Assembly (NCBI GenBank): GCA_037893225.1 | Contig: JAZGUH010000113.1 | Coordinates: forward strand, 1,984,001-2,048,000 | Source of the DNA: Hippasteria phrygiana | Taxonomy: Eukaryota > Echinodermata > Asteroidea > Valvatida > Goniasteridae | Reading direction: 5' to 3' | DNA: 64,000 bases | Shown here: positions 53,201 to 62,614 of the stretch, in pieces | Numbering within the stretch: the first letter of the stretch is position 1 | Layout: every line of letters starts with the position of its first letter | The notes under the pieces: generated by a model | Databases searched by the model: none | What the model was told of the DNA's origin: nothing | What the model saw: the letters and a program-made list of their open reading frames with translations, nothing else | Translations under genes and position numbers: made by a program

Positions 53201-54105
53201 GCGGCGAGATTCGGAAAGTCGCACTTTTGTTCTCTCCACTGAGTCCAAAAATCTATAATAATGTTGCGGTAATTGTTATCTCCGAGGAGCGAGTTGTTGA
53301 AATGCCAATAGGCGCTGCTCCTCGGAGTGTGGGAAGGAATTTTGATAGTTAGTGTAACAGCGCAGTGGTCGGAGAGAGAACAAGGGAGAATAGAACAGGT
53401 GTGAATGGAGGAGATGAGATTAGGAGGGACATAAAAGCGATCCAACCTGGCTTTGGAGATCCCGCATAGTTTAGCGGGATTATTCCTCAGCCAGGTGAAT
53501 TTTTGGTCAAGGGGATTCAGCCTGCGCCAGGCGTCACAAAGAGACAATGCATTGACAGCGTCCCTGAGAGCCATGGCAACTTTGGGTCTGTGCTCGATCG
53601 GCATACACAGACGATCAATAGCCGGATTTTCAGTACAATTAAAGTCACCTCCGATCACAATGACACCGTCACCGCAGCCGGAACAGTGGTCCAATAATTG
53701 ATCAATGGCCAGGAGAGCATATTTATCTTGTTGGGGAATAATGGTATTATAGATGTGATAAATCGTGTTGTTATATTTAATTTCGTTATAAAGAATATGG
53801 CCATCATAGATGGCGCTAGCAGAAATAATTTCAATATTGTTATTATTGTTTTTAATAAGAGTAGTTACTCCCGAGCCTTTGGGCCCGGGAGAACAAAAGG
53901 GGGTATAGGACCACGTGTTCCAGCAAGGGCTATTTTCATTAAGGTTATATGTTTCTTGTAAAAGAACTAGGTCGGGGTTGGACGCGATTTGGTCAATATA
54001 AATTTGGAAAGAAGTGTTTTTGGTAGGGGCAGAGCAACCTGCGGTGTTTAGGGTAAGCAGTGACAGTGTCATTGCTAAGACGGGCAAAGAATTACATACA
54101 TTCAT
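50209..54105 (-). CDS. E7 ORF2: APE endonuclease-reverse transcriptase (reference copy)
   Basis: 1298 aa. Endonuclease about 15-255: N20 (LTLNTAGC), Q50-E51 (LLQET), G152-N156 (GGDFN), D223 region, S245-D246-H247. RT about 480-800: LLPKKGDLADIANWRPVSLL at 528-547, motif A with D610 (LDQKKAFD), GIRQGCPLSGLLYSIAIEP at 666-684, YADD with D714 and D715, FLGVHLGN 776-783. C-terminal CX2CX7HX4C at C1163, C1166, H1174, C1179. Length and order fit L1-group/Tx1 elements with no RNase H domain. Role by homology: nick the target, prime first-strand synthesis from the element RNA. Start chosen at ATG 54103-54105, 16 nt after ORF1. Confidence 0.96.
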   Translation of the reverse strand: MNVCNSLPVLAMTLSLLTLNTAGCSAPTKNTSFQIYIDQIASNPDLVLLQETYNLNENSPCWNTWSYTPFCSPGPKGSGVTTLIKNNNNNIEIISASAIYDGHILYNEIKYNNTIYHIYNTIIPQQDKYALLAIDQLLDHCSGCGDGVIVIGGDFNCTENPAIDRLCMPIEHRPKVAMALRDAVNALSLCDAWRRLNPLDQKFTWLRNNPAKLCGISKARLDRFYVPPNLISSIHTCSILPCSLSDHCAVTLTIKIPSHTPRSSAYWHFNNSLLGDNNYRNIIIDFWTQWREQKCDFPNLAAWWDFGKLHIKSLSQMYGSKLAKEKRQAFLEINRKIDEIQSAPDLTPETRETLNEQRNHLNFLLKTEAQGALVRSRFKHLNETDSCSTYFFNLEKSNSLSKNFSHILLPSGNISENPSDIKTHVRNFYKNLYSRVPTDKSALSQLLKDVSELDSEDSEDLERPLSIEELELAVKQLGKDKAPGLDGLTSEFFQSFWPVLKNDFLSVLESSIQSGYLPHSLRKAVITLLPKKGDLADIANWRPVSLLNTDYKIFAKLLANRLKQCIGSVVGEDQSYCVPGRSIHDNINLIRDVISYSNFNDTPLAVINLDQKKAFDNVDHGYLFDTMRAMGFGKKIISYIQILYGGAESLVKVCGSLTAPFSFEKGIRQGCPLSGLLYSIAIEPLLTTLRKKLANQAFRIPNTDFSCAVSAYADDISVFVTSDPGFIAVEEAYGLFAKSSAACLNTQKSQGLWAGSWTGRSDKPLHFSWNSEGLPFLGVHLGNSNKYVQQNWEKCKNKLNKTLSSWSRLFYALSFKGKILIANQLAASKIFHSLAVLSPPANLLSELQNALVDFVWSNKRHYLTKETLYKHPDKGGLGLVCLQARMFAFRLTTVQRLLNLHSHPAFFLISHFFRQYQKLGFDFNLFHLDTDPKFYTSIPVFHSELLRAWTASGARIETQPDSINHVYNLPLNCPFLSDTADGGGPLPVRLAACGVKLVRHLLDLITGLWIEPRTFITFSRGLRPPSLRLLDLDIQRLHTKLILQSPTLFCEEGCTLPPSVLQHISALPDCPVLFNLPSYDNGLSAPSKILYAILNEELNHLSSLSSHWHKLGFINSSTKLQWRNIYQLPTSKKEGDLQFKLFHNFLPSLTVLHHLNPDISPTCGWCGERGSIHHLFITCPAIQPALNLLHSLLNRLLPTLQLNFDLYWALIPHAKGRKKEAVRLANFLIISCKNIIYYLYRTSRFVEPLLIWQHRLKNKILIDFAFYKLSDNIIAFCHKWAVNNALLTCNKNAVTWFI

Positions 54106-54121
54106 AAGAGTAGAAAATAAA

Positions 54122-55768
54122 TTACTTATCTAAAGTAGCAACGAGTTTGTAAATCCTCTGCTGCATGCTTTTTTGCAGAAGGGGATTGTTTCGGAGAGGT
54201 TTGAGTTGTCTGACCAGCCCAGGAAGATTAGATGTGAATTTTCTTGCAATCTGGACTGGTCTCTTGCTGGATTTAACCGAAGACAGGAATTTGATGAGTG
54301 ATGATTGGGATAGGGGGCCTTTGGTTAGTGGGAGGACTTCGGACGGAAGGTCTTCGTCCGTCTGAGTGTCCTTCCAATGCACGGAGTCGGTGTCGGCCTC
54401 GCCCGCGGTGGACGCCGGGGACGACGGCATGGGGGTTTGGGAACCACCGAGGGGGGTGGGTGGGAAGGAGGATTGGGAATTGAGGGCAAGGGTGAGGGTG
54501 GGCGAAGCCGTCGACATGGGGCTCTGCTGTTTCCGGGCAAGTTTTCTGCGGGGGGAGGGTGAATGGAGGGGGACGAGTTTGGGGGAATCGGAGACAGGAG
54601 TGGGGGAAGTCTGTTTGCGTTTAGTAACGACATCGGAAAAGGATCTTGAGAGTGGAGGGGGAGAACCCCATATCGACGGCACTTCGGGGGGATTGGAGGG
54701 AGGGTTGGTAGGGGGAGCCCGGTCTCCGCCCCCGCCGGGGGCGTGCGCTGCAGCCGCCGTGCCCGGTGAGGGCACACCCGGCCCGGCCGTGTCCGATGCG
54801 CGAGGCGCAACGGACGGGGGCCCCGTAGAGCCCCCGGCTGGCCGGGAGGGGAGCGCGCGCGGTGCGGGTTCAGGCCGGGACCCCTTGGGGTCCCCGCCCG
54901 AGGAAGAGGACGACCCGGCGGTCGGAACTTCCGACCGACGAGTCGACCCCGGAGGCGGAGGGGAGGCGGAGCCAGGCTGGTTGGGTTTGGAGCGTTTGGG
55001 TGGGTGTCTGGGATCGGATTTGGGGACGGGTTTGACGAAGACAGGAGGGGGGTTGAGAGTGTTGATTTCGCCCCCGTCACCGTCGTCCCCACGGGCGGGC
55101 TTCTGCTTCTTGCAGGCTCGGCTGATATGGCCGAATTCGCCGCAATTGAAGCAGCGCACCGACTCCGTGGATAAAAAGACTCTATAGTTGGTACCGGAAA
55201 AATTAAAATTGATGTGGTCGGGAGGGATGACATTGGGGTTGAGTAGGACCTGTACCTGCCTTCGGAAACTCATTATATGATTGAGATTTTTGGTCTTTAG
55301 TCCCAGGGGAATGGGTCGGATCTGCGACACCACCTTACAAAAGGACGACAGGTTGGCCGCAATGACTCCGTTCGGGATTTCCGGGTATACGTTAGAAAGT
55401 GTAAGACGGGTGGTTGGGCGGACAAGAGGTGTCAGCTCGAGAAAGGAGCCGTCGTATGCAAGTTCCTGTTGTTGGACTGCATCGACGACCGCCTCTCTCG
55501 AGCTGAGATAGATGGCAATTCGGCCATTTGAGATGCGTGAAGCGGAAAGAATATCTTTGGGATTCAGGATTTTAGTAATGGCGGCCATGTATGATTGAAC
55601 GGAGACATTGTCAGCCGCCCTGAAAGAAATTCCATTGTTCCTAGTGACATTCCTGAACGGCTCGTCAGGAATGTCAATAGGCCTAGTAGGCCCAACCGAG
55701 GGCACGCTCGGGCCAGCCGAGGGTACGCTCGGCTGAGCCTTTACAGATGTGTTCGCTTGACTGGTCAT
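54122..55768 (-). CDS. E7 ORF1: gag-like zinc-knuckle protein
   Basis: 548 aa. Differs from E2 ORF1 at only three residues that I could find: P237T and V349D in the linker and E466K near the acidic stretch before the C-terminal block. Zinc knuckle and C-terminal block unchanged. Confidence 0.93.
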   Translation of the reverse strand: MTSQANTSVKAQPSVPSAGPSVPSVGPTRPIDIPDEPFRNVTRNNGISFRAADNVSVQSYMAAITKILNPKDILSASRISNGRIAIYLSSREAVVDAVQQQELAYDGSFLELTPLVRPTTRLTLSNVYPEIPNGVIAANLSSFCKVVSQIRPIPLGLKTKNLNHIMSFRRQVQVLLNPNVIPPDHINFNFSGTNYRVFLSTESVRCFNCGEFGHISRACKKQKPARGDDGDGGEINTLNPPPVFVKPVPKSDPRHPPKRSKPNQPGSASPPPPGSTRRSEVPTAGSSSSSGGDPKGSRPEPAPRALPSRPAGGSTGPPSVAPRASDTAGPGVPSPGTAAAAHAPGGGGDRAPPTNPPSNPPEVPSIWGSPPPLSRSFSDVVTKRKQTSPTPVSDSPKLVPLHSPSPRRKLARKQQSPMSTASPTLTLALNSQSSFPPTPLGGSQTPMPSSPASTAGEADTDSVHWKDTQTDEDLPSEVLPLTKGPLSQSSLIKFLSSVKSSKRPVQIARKFTSNLPGLVRQLKPLRNNPLLQKSMQQRIYKLVATLDK

Positions 55769-55977
55769 GGTGACCAGCCACAGCGAGAAATGAACGAAAT
55801 GAAATGCAAAATGAACGTAAAATTACTCTAAAATGATAACACCCGACAGAAGGAGGACGGTCTAGTTAGACCTATAAAGAAAACGGAATACAACAGTATA
55901 AAAACGTGGACCTAACAGGGTCTAAAAGCTGAAATATTCTTACTTTTCCGGAGCTCGATCGAAACACGTCCGAACAC
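55769..55977 (-). promoter_or_regulatory. E7 5' UTR and putative internal promoter
   Basis: 209 nt, same as E2; GGACGTG at + 55965-55971. Confidence 0.5.
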
Positions 55978-56007
55978 GAAGAAGAAGAAGAAGAAGAAGA
56001 AGAAGAA
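55978..56007. repeat. (GAA)10 junction E7/E8
   Basis: About 30 bp of GAA. Confidence 0.92.
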
Positions 56008-56809
56008 GACTTTTTTTGACTTTTCAAATGAAAACTTTATTTCAAATGAGAACAGTACAATGTGTAAACAATATATATATACAATTTAAATAATATACAA
56101 ATAAAAGGATAGTGAACGGAAAACTCATACAGTTGTTATTTGGTAAACTAAGGAAAACCACTAATTCACAAGGAAAAAATCATTACACGTGACAACTTGC
56201 ACTTTAATTAACTTATAAATAATACAAAAAGTAAACCAATATATCACAACATTTTACTTTAAATACAATAAAGTAATTCACAAAAGTAAACTATAAATCT
56301 GAATACTTTCAAAATTGGAAAACATTAGAAACAAAAAACTAATTAATTTATGCAAGGGAGCAAGGGAAAGGAGAAAAAGGGGGATCCTGTACGGCCGGGG
56401 AAACAGCACGATTTTGGCTGACCCCGCCGAGGATCCCGGGGGGGGGGGAGCCACCAGAAAACTGGGTGTGGGCCATATGGCCCACTCCGGCGGCTCCCAA
56501 AGGGATAGGCGAAAGAAAAAGAAGGGAGAGAAAGGGGTAGGGTCCTGGATGGACCCTGGGAGGGGGAGGGTGGACCGAGAGGGGTCAGAGAGGTGAGGAG
56601 GAAGGGGGGGGGACAACCATGTCACAATTATAAACAATTGGGGACATAATTGTTGATGGTAGAGGGGGAACAAAAAAGGGAGAGGGGGCTAGGGCCAGCC
56701 CGAGTCCCAGTGGCAGAGCCGGAACACGTCACACCTAAGCTAAGGCGAACAGCTATCCAGGACTCGGGCTAGCGACCACCCCGGCAAAAAAAAAAATTAA
56801 ACTATTTCT
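56008..56809 (-). other. E8 3' UTR, mosaic
   Basis: 802 nt. Distal part shares E6-specific blocks (AAATAATATACAAATAAAAG, GTAAACCAATATATCAC, GCAAGGGAAAGGAGAAAAAG). Proximal part has E7 markers (CCCCGCCGAGG, CAATTATAAACAATTGGGG). Palindrome 56468-56485; AATAAA 56036-56041; terminal hairpin 56021-56034 (loop ATTT). Confidence 0.78.
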
Positions 56810-59800
56810 TTAGATAAACCATGTCACTGCGTTCTTATTACAAGTGAGGAGGGCGTTATTTACAGCCCATTTATGACAAAAAGCAATTATATTATCAGAC
56901 AATTTATAGAAAGCAAAATCGATGAGAATTTTGTTTTTCAGGCGATGCTGCCAGATAAGAAGGGGTTCAACAAACCGGGAAGTACGATATAAGTAGTAGA
57001 TAATATTTTTGCAGCTGATGATGAGGAAGTTAGCTAGACGAACCGCCTCCTTTTTGCGTCCCTTAGCGTGCGGAATCAGCGCCCAGTAGAGGTCGAAGTT
57101 GAGTTGGAGAGTAGGCAGTAAACGGTGGAGTAGTGAGTGTAGCAGGTTGAGAGCAGGTTGTATAGCAGGACAGGTGATGAAGAGATGATGGATCGAGCCC
57201 CTCTCTCCGCACCATCCGCAGGTAGGAGAGATGTCGGGATTCAGATGATGTAAGACGGTGAGCGAGGGCAGAAAGTTGTGGAAAAGCTTGAATTGAAGAT
57301 CGCCCTCTTTCTTGGAGGTAGGAAGTTGATAGACGTTTCTCCATTGGAGTTTAGTAGAAGAGTTGATAAATCCCAGTTTATGCCAATGAGAGGAGAGACT
57401 AGATAGATGATTGAGCTCCTCGTTGAGGATGGCATACAGAATTTTGGATGGTGCGGAGAGTCCATTGTCGTAGGAGGGTAGGTTGAAAAGTACTGGACAG
57501 TCCGGAAGAGCAGAGATGTGTTGAAGGACGGAAGGTGGTAGGGTACATCCTTCCTCGCAGAACAGAGTTGGAGATTGAAGGATGAGCTTAGTGTGAAGAC
57601 GTTGAATGTCCAGATCCAGAAGACGTAGAGAGGGAGGTCTGAGTCCTCGAGAAAAAGTGATGAAGGTGCGGGGTTCGATCCATAGGCCGGTGATGAGATC
57701 CAGAAGATGGCGGACGAGTTTGACTCCGCACGCCGCGAGACGCACGGGAAGGGGTCCCCCACCATCAGCTGTATCGCTCAAAAAAGGGCAATTTAAGGGC
57801 AAATTGTAAACATGGTTGATAGAATCAGGCTGTGTTTCGATTCGAGCTCCGGACGCCGTCCAAGCACGCAAGAGTTCACTGTGGAAAACTGGGATGCTAG
57901 TATAAAATTTAGGGTCGGTGTCGAGGTGAAAAAGGTTGAAATCAAAACCGAGTTTTTGGTATTGCCTGAAAAAGTGGCTGATCAAAAAGAAGGCGGGATG
58001 GGAATGGAGATTAAGTAATCGTTGGACTGTGGTAAGTCTGAAAGCGAACATGCGTGCTTGGAGGCACACGAGACCCAGTCCTCCTTTGTCGGGATGTTTA
58101 TATAAGGTTTCCTTTGTTAGGTAGTGTCTCTTGTTGGACCAGACGAAGTCGACAAGGGCATTTTGGAGTTCACTTAGGAGATTGGCCGGAGGGGAGAGAA
58201 CAGCAAGGGAGTGAAAAATTTTGGAAGCGGCAAGTTGATTAGCAATTAAAATTTTTCCTTTGAAAGAGAGCGCGTAAAAAAGGCGCGACCAAGAAGATAG
58301 GGTTTTATTAAGTTTATTTTTGCATTTTTCCCAATTTTGTTGGACGTATTTATTCGAATTTCCTAAGTGTACTCCAAGGAAGGGGAGACCTTCACTATTC
58401 CAGGAAAAATGTAGGGGTTTGTCGCTTCGTCCGGTCCAAGAACCGGCCCAGAGACCCTGGGACTTCTGAGTGTTTAGACAAGCAGCAGAGGATTTTGCGA
58501 AGAGGCCGTAGGCCTCTTCGACTGCTATGAAGCCCGGATCGGAGGTGACGAAAACGGAAATGTCGTCTGCGTACGCCGACACGGCGCACGAAAAATCGGT
58601 ATTAGGAATACGAAAGGCCTGATTGGCTAATTTCTTTCGGAGGGTAGTTAAAAGGGGTTCTATGGCGATAGAGTACAGCAGCCCCGAGAGCGGGCATCCC
58701 TGACGTATCCCCTTCTCAAATGAGAAGGGGGCCGTCAGGGAACCACACACTTTAACAAGGCTCTCGGCGCCGCCGTACAAAATTTGAATATATGAAATGA
58801 TTTTTTTCCCAAAGCCCATGGCTCTCATGGTGTCAAAGAGATAGCCGTGATCAACATTATCGAAGGCCTTTTTTTGATCCAAGTTGATCACGGCGAGGGG
58901 GGTATCGTTAAAATTTGAGTATGAGATGACGTCACGGATTAGATTTATGTTGTCATGGATGGAACGACCGGGGACACAGTAGCTTTGGTCTTCACCAACG
59001 ACGCTGCCAATGCACTGTTTCAGCCTATTAGCAAGCAACTTGGCAAAGATTTTGTAGTCAGTGTTGAGAAGGGAGACCGGCCGCCAATTGGCAATGTCGG
59101 CCAGGTCCCCCTTCTTGGGAAGCAGGGTGATAACTGCTTTCCGGAGGGAATGGGGCAAATAGCCAGATTGGATGGAAGATTCGAGGACAGATAAAAAGTC
59201 ATTTTTTAGGACAGGCCAGAAGGATTGAAAAAATTCTGAAGTGAGGCCGTCTAGTCCGGGTGCTTTATCTTTGCCAAGTTGCTTGACGGCGAGCTCGAGC
59301 TCTTCAATAGACAGAGGACGCTCAAGGTCCTCTGAATCTTCGGAGTCGAGCTCGCTGACATCTTTTAATAACTGACTGAGGGCGCTCTTGTCAGTGGGGA
59401 CTCGGCTATAGAGGTTTTTATAGAAGTTGCGAACATGCGTTTTAATGTCAGAGGGGTTTTCAGATATATTTCCAGAGGGTAAAAGAATGTGAGAAATGTT
59501 TTTCGATAGAGAATTAGATTTTTCCAGGTTAAAGAAGTAAGTAGAGCACGAGTCAGTTTCGTTAAGATGTTTGAAACGAGATCTGACAAGAGCGCCCTGG
59601 GCTTCAGTTTTAAGGAGAAAATTTAAGTGATTCCTTTGTTCGTTTAGAGTTTCTCTAGTTTCGGGCGTTAAGTCTGGCGCAGACTGAATTTCGTCTATTT
59701 TGCGATTTATTTCCAAGAAAGCTTGCCGTTTTTCTTTGGCCAGTTTTGAACCGTACATTTGGCTGAGGGATTTGATGTGCAACTTTCCGAAGTCCCACCA

Positions 59801-60706
59801 AGCGGCGAGATTCGGAAAGTCGCACTTTTGTTCTCTCCACTGAGTCCAAAAATCTATAATAATGTTGCGGTAATTGTTATCTCCGAGGAGCGAGTTGTTG
59901 AAATGCCAATAGGCGCTGCTCCTCGGAGTGTGGGAAGGAATTTTGATAGTTAGTGTAACAGCGCAGTGGTCGGAGAGAGAACAAGGGAGAATAGAACAGG
60001 TGTGAATGGAGGAGATGAGATTAGGAGGGACATAAAAGCGATCCAACCTGGCTTTGGAGATCCCGCATAGTTTAGCGGGATTATTCCTCAGCCAGGTGAA
60101 TTTTTGGTCAAGGGGATTCAGCCTGCGCCAGGCGTCACAAAGAGACAATGCATTGACAGCGTCCCTGAGAGCCATGGCAACTTTGGGTCTGTGCTCGATC
60201 GGCATACACAGACGATCAATAGCCGGATTTTCAGTACAATTAAAGTCACCTCCGATCACAATGACACCGTCACCGCAGCCGGAACAGTGGTCCAATAATT
60301 GATCAATGGCCAGGAGAGCATATTTATCTTGTTGGGGAATAATGGTATTATAGATGTGATAAATCGTGTTGTTATATTTAATTTCGTTATAAAGAATATG
60401 GCCATCATAGATGGCGCTAGCAGAAATAATTTCAATATTGTTATTATTGTTTTTAATAAGAGTAGTTACTCCCGAGCCTTTGGGCCCGGGAGAACAAAAG
60501 GGGGTATAGGACCACGTGTTCCAGCAAGGGCTATTTTCATTAAGGTTATATGTTTCTTGTAAAAGAACTAGGTCGGGGTTGGACGCGATTTGGTCAATAT
60601 AAATTTGGAAAGAAGTGTTTTTGGTAGGGGCAGAGCAACCTGCGGTGTTTAGGGTAAGCAGTGACAGTGTCATTGCTAAGACGGGCAAAGAATTACATAC
60701 ATTCAT
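56810..60706 (-). CDS. E8 ORF2: APE endonuclease-reverse transcriptase
   Basis: 1298 aa, uninterrupted. Three residue differences from E7 that I could find: F404I (SKNISH), I1125V (WRNVYQ) and N1194H (LLHRLL). All catalytic motifs are identical, consistent with very recent shared ancestry. Confidence 0.95.
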   Translation of the reverse strand: MNVCNSLPVLAMTLSLLTLNTAGCSAPTKNTSFQIYIDQIASNPDLVLLQETYNLNENSPCWNTWSYTPFCSPGPKGSGVTTLIKNNNNNIEIISASAIYDGHILYNEIKYNNTIYHIYNTIIPQQDKYALLAIDQLLDHCSGCGDGVIVIGGDFNCTENPAIDRLCMPIEHRPKVAMALRDAVNALSLCDAWRRLNPLDQKFTWLRNNPAKLCGISKARLDRFYVPPNLISSIHTCSILPCSLSDHCAVTLTIKIPSHTPRSSAYWHFNNSLLGDNNYRNIIIDFWTQWREQKCDFPNLAAWWDFGKLHIKSLSQMYGSKLAKEKRQAFLEINRKIDEIQSAPDLTPETRETLNEQRNHLNFLLKTEAQGALVRSRFKHLNETDSCSTYFFNLEKSNSLSKNISHILLPSGNISENPSDIKTHVRNFYKNLYSRVPTDKSALSQLLKDVSELDSEDSEDLERPLSIEELELAVKQLGKDKAPGLDGLTSEFFQSFWPVLKNDFLSVLESSIQSGYLPHSLRKAVITLLPKKGDLADIANWRPVSLLNTDYKIFAKLLANRLKQCIGSVVGEDQSYCVPGRSIHDNINLIRDVISYSNFNDTPLAVINLDQKKAFDNVDHGYLFDTMRAMGFGKKIISYIQILYGGAESLVKVCGSLTAPFSFEKGIRQGCPLSGLLYSIAIEPLLTTLRKKLANQAFRIPNTDFSCAVSAYADDISVFVTSDPGFIAVEEAYGLFAKSSAACLNTQKSQGLWAGSWTGRSDKPLHFSWNSEGLPFLGVHLGNSNKYVQQNWEKCKNKLNKTLSSWSRLFYALSFKGKILIANQLAASKIFHSLAVLSPPANLLSELQNALVDFVWSNKRHYLTKETLYKHPDKGGLGLVCLQARMFAFRLTTVQRLLNLHSHPAFFLISHFFRQYQKLGFDFNLFHLDTDPKFYTSIPVFHSELLRAWTASGARIETQPDSINHVYNLPLNCPFLSDTADGGGPLPVRLAACGVKLVRHLLDLITGLWIEPRTFITFSRGLRPPSLRLLDLDIQRLHTKLILQSPTLFCEEGCTLPPSVLQHISALPDCPVLFNLPSYDNGLSAPSKILYAILNEELNHLSSLSSHWHKLGFINSSTKLQWRNVYQLPTSKKEGDLQFKLFHNFLPSLTVLHHLNPDISPTCGWCGERGSIHHLFITCPAIQPALNLLHSLLHRLLPTLQLNFDLYWALIPHAKGRKKEAVRLANFLIISCKNIIYYLYRTSRFVEPLLIWQHRLKNKILIDFAFYKLSDNIIAFCHKWAVNNALLTCNKNAVTWFI

Positions 60707-60722
60707 AAGAGTAGAAAATAAA

Positions 60723-62369
60723 TTACTTATCTAAAGTAGCAACGAGTTTGTAAATCCTCTGCTGCATGCTTTTTTGCAGAAGGGGATTGTTTCGGAGAGG
60801 TTTGAGTTGTCTGACCAGCCCAGGAAGATTAGATGTGAATTTTCTTGCAATCTGGACTGGTCTCTTGCTGGATTTAACCGAAGACAGGAATTTGATGAGT
60901 GATGATTGGGATAGGGGGCCTTTGGTTAGTGGGAGGACTTCGGACGGAAGGTCTTCGTCCGTCTGAGTGTCCTCCCAATGCACGGAGTCGGTGTCGGCCT
61001 CGCCCGCGGTGGACGCCGGGGACGACGGCATGGGGGTTTGGGAACCACCGAGGGGGGTGGGTGGGAAGGAGGATTGGGAATTGAGGGCAAGGGTGAGGGT
61101 GGGCGAAGCCGTCGACATGGGGCTCTGCTGTTTCCGGGCAAGTTTTCTGCGGGGGGAGGGTGAATGGAGGGGGACGAGTTTGGGGGAATCGGAGACAGGA
61201 GTGGGGGAAGTCTGTTTGCGTTTAGTAACGACATCGAAAAAGGATCTTGAGAGTGGAGGGGGAGAACCCCATATCGACGGCACTTCGGGGGGATTGGAGG
61301 GAGGGTTGGTAGGGGGAGCCCGGACTCCGCCCCCGCCGGGGGCGTGCGCTGCAGCCGCCGTGCCCGGTGAGGGCACACCCGGCCCGGCCGTGTCCGATGC
61401 GCGGGGCGCAACGGACGGGGGCCCCGTAGAGCCCCCGGCTGGCCGGGAGGGGAGCGCGCGCGGTGCGGGTTCAGGCCGGGACCCCTTGGGGTCCCCGCCC
61501 GAGGAAGAGGACGACCCGGCGGTCGGAACTTCCGACCGACGAGTCGACCCCGGAGGCGGAGGGGAGGCGGAGCCAGGCTGGTTGGGTTTGGAGCGTTTGG
61601 GTGGGTGTCTGGGATCGGATTTGGGGACGGGTTTGACGAAGACAGGAGGGGGGTTGAGAGGGTTGATTTCGCCCCCGTCACCGTCGTCCCCACGGGCGGG
61701 CTTCTGCTTCTTGCAGGCTCGGCTGATATGGCCGAATTCGCCGCAATTGAAGCAGCGCACCGACTCCGTGGATAAAAAGACTCTATAGTTGGTACCGGAA
61801 AAATTAAAATTGATGTGGTCGGGAGGGATGACATTGGGGTTGAGTAGGACCTGTACCTGCCTTCGGAAACTCATTATATGATTGAGATTTTTGGTCTTTA
61901 GTCCCAGGGGAATGGGTCGGATCTGCGACACCACCTTACAAAAGGATGACAGGTTGGCCGCAATGACTCCGTTCGGGATTTCCGGGTATACGTTAGAAAG
62001 TGTAAGACGGGTGGTTGGGCGGACAAGAGGTGTCAGCTCGAGAAAGGAGCCGTCGTATGCAAGTTCCTGTTGTTGGACTGCATCGACGACTGCCTCTCTC
62101 GAGCTGAGATAGATGGCAATTCGGCCATTTGAGATGCGTGAAGCGGAAAGAATATCTTTGGGATTCAGGATTTTAGTAATGGCGGCCATATATGATTGAA
62201 CGGAGACATTGTCAGCCGCCCTGAAAGAAATTCCATTGTTCCTAGTGACATTCCTGAACGGCTCGTCAGGAATGTCAATAGGCCTAGTAGGCCCAACCGA
62301 GGGCACGCTCGGGCCAGCCGAGGGTACGCTCGGCTGAGCCTTTACAGATGTGTTCGCTTGACTGGTCAT
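60723..62369 (-). CDS. E8 ORF1: gag-like zinc-knuckle protein
   Basis: 548 aa. Differs from E2 ORF1 by S378F in the SFSDVVTKRK motif. Otherwise the same protein. Confidence 0.93.
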   Translation of the reverse strand: MTSQANTSVKAQPSVPSAGPSVPSVGPTRPIDIPDEPFRNVTRNNGISFRAADNVSVQSYMAAITKILNPKDILSASRISNGRIAIYLSSREAVVDAVQQQELAYDGSFLELTPLVRPTTRLTLSNVYPEIPNGVIAANLSSFCKVVSQIRPIPLGLKTKNLNHIMSFRRQVQVLLNPNVIPPDHINFNFSGTNYRVFLSTESVRCFNCGEFGHISRACKKQKPARGDDGDGGEINPLNPPPVFVKPVPKSDPRHPPKRSKPNQPGSASPPPPGSTRRSEVPTAGSSSSSGGDPKGSRPEPAPRALPSRPAGGSTGPPSVAPRASDTAGPGVPSPGTAAAAHAPGGGGVRAPPTNPPSNPPEVPSIWGSPPPLSRSFFDVVTKRKQTSPTPVSDSPKLVPLHSPSPRRKLARKQQSPMSTASPTLTLALNSQSSFPPTPLGGSQTPMPSSPASTAGEADTDSVHWEDTQTDEDLPSEVLPLTKGPLSQSSLIKFLSSVKSSKRPVQIARKFTSNLPGLVRQLKPLRNNPLLQKSMQQRIYKLVATLDK

Positions 62370-62578
62370 GGTGACCAGCCACAGCGAGAAATGAACGAAA
62401 TGAAATGCAAAATGAACGTAAAATTACTCTAAAATGATAACACCCGACAGAAGGAGGACGGTCTAGTTAGACCTATAAAGAAAACGGAATACAACAGTAT
62501 AAAAACGTGGACCTAACAGGGTCTAAAAGCTGAAATATTCTTACTTTTCCGGAGCTCGATCGAAACACGTCCGAACAC
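62370..62578 (-). promoter_or_regulatory. E8 5' UTR and putative internal promoter
   Basis: 209 nt; GGACGTG at + 62566-62572. Confidence 0.5.
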
Positions 62579-62614
62579 GAAGAAGAAGAAGAAGAAGAAG
62601 AAGAAGAAGAAGAA
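62579..62614. repeat. (GAA)12 junction E8/E9
   Basis: About 36 bp of GAA. Confidence 0.92.

Larger units (their letters stand above)
49482..55977 (-). mobile_element. E7: Tx1-clade TTC-targeted retrotransposon, subfamily B, intact
   Basis: 6496 bp, both ORFs intact. Nearly identical to E2-E4 but lacks their ORF2 frameshift, so it represents the intact form of that lineage. Confidence 0.95.
56008..62578 (-). mobile_element. E8: Tx1-clade TTC-targeted retrotransposon, subfamily B, intact, mosaic 3' UTR
   Basis: 6571 bp, both ORFs intact. From about 56427 to the 5' end it is of E7 type (over 99% by eye). From 56008 to about 56384 it is of E6 type. The switch lies next to the large 3' UTR hairpin. 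Confidence 0.94.
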
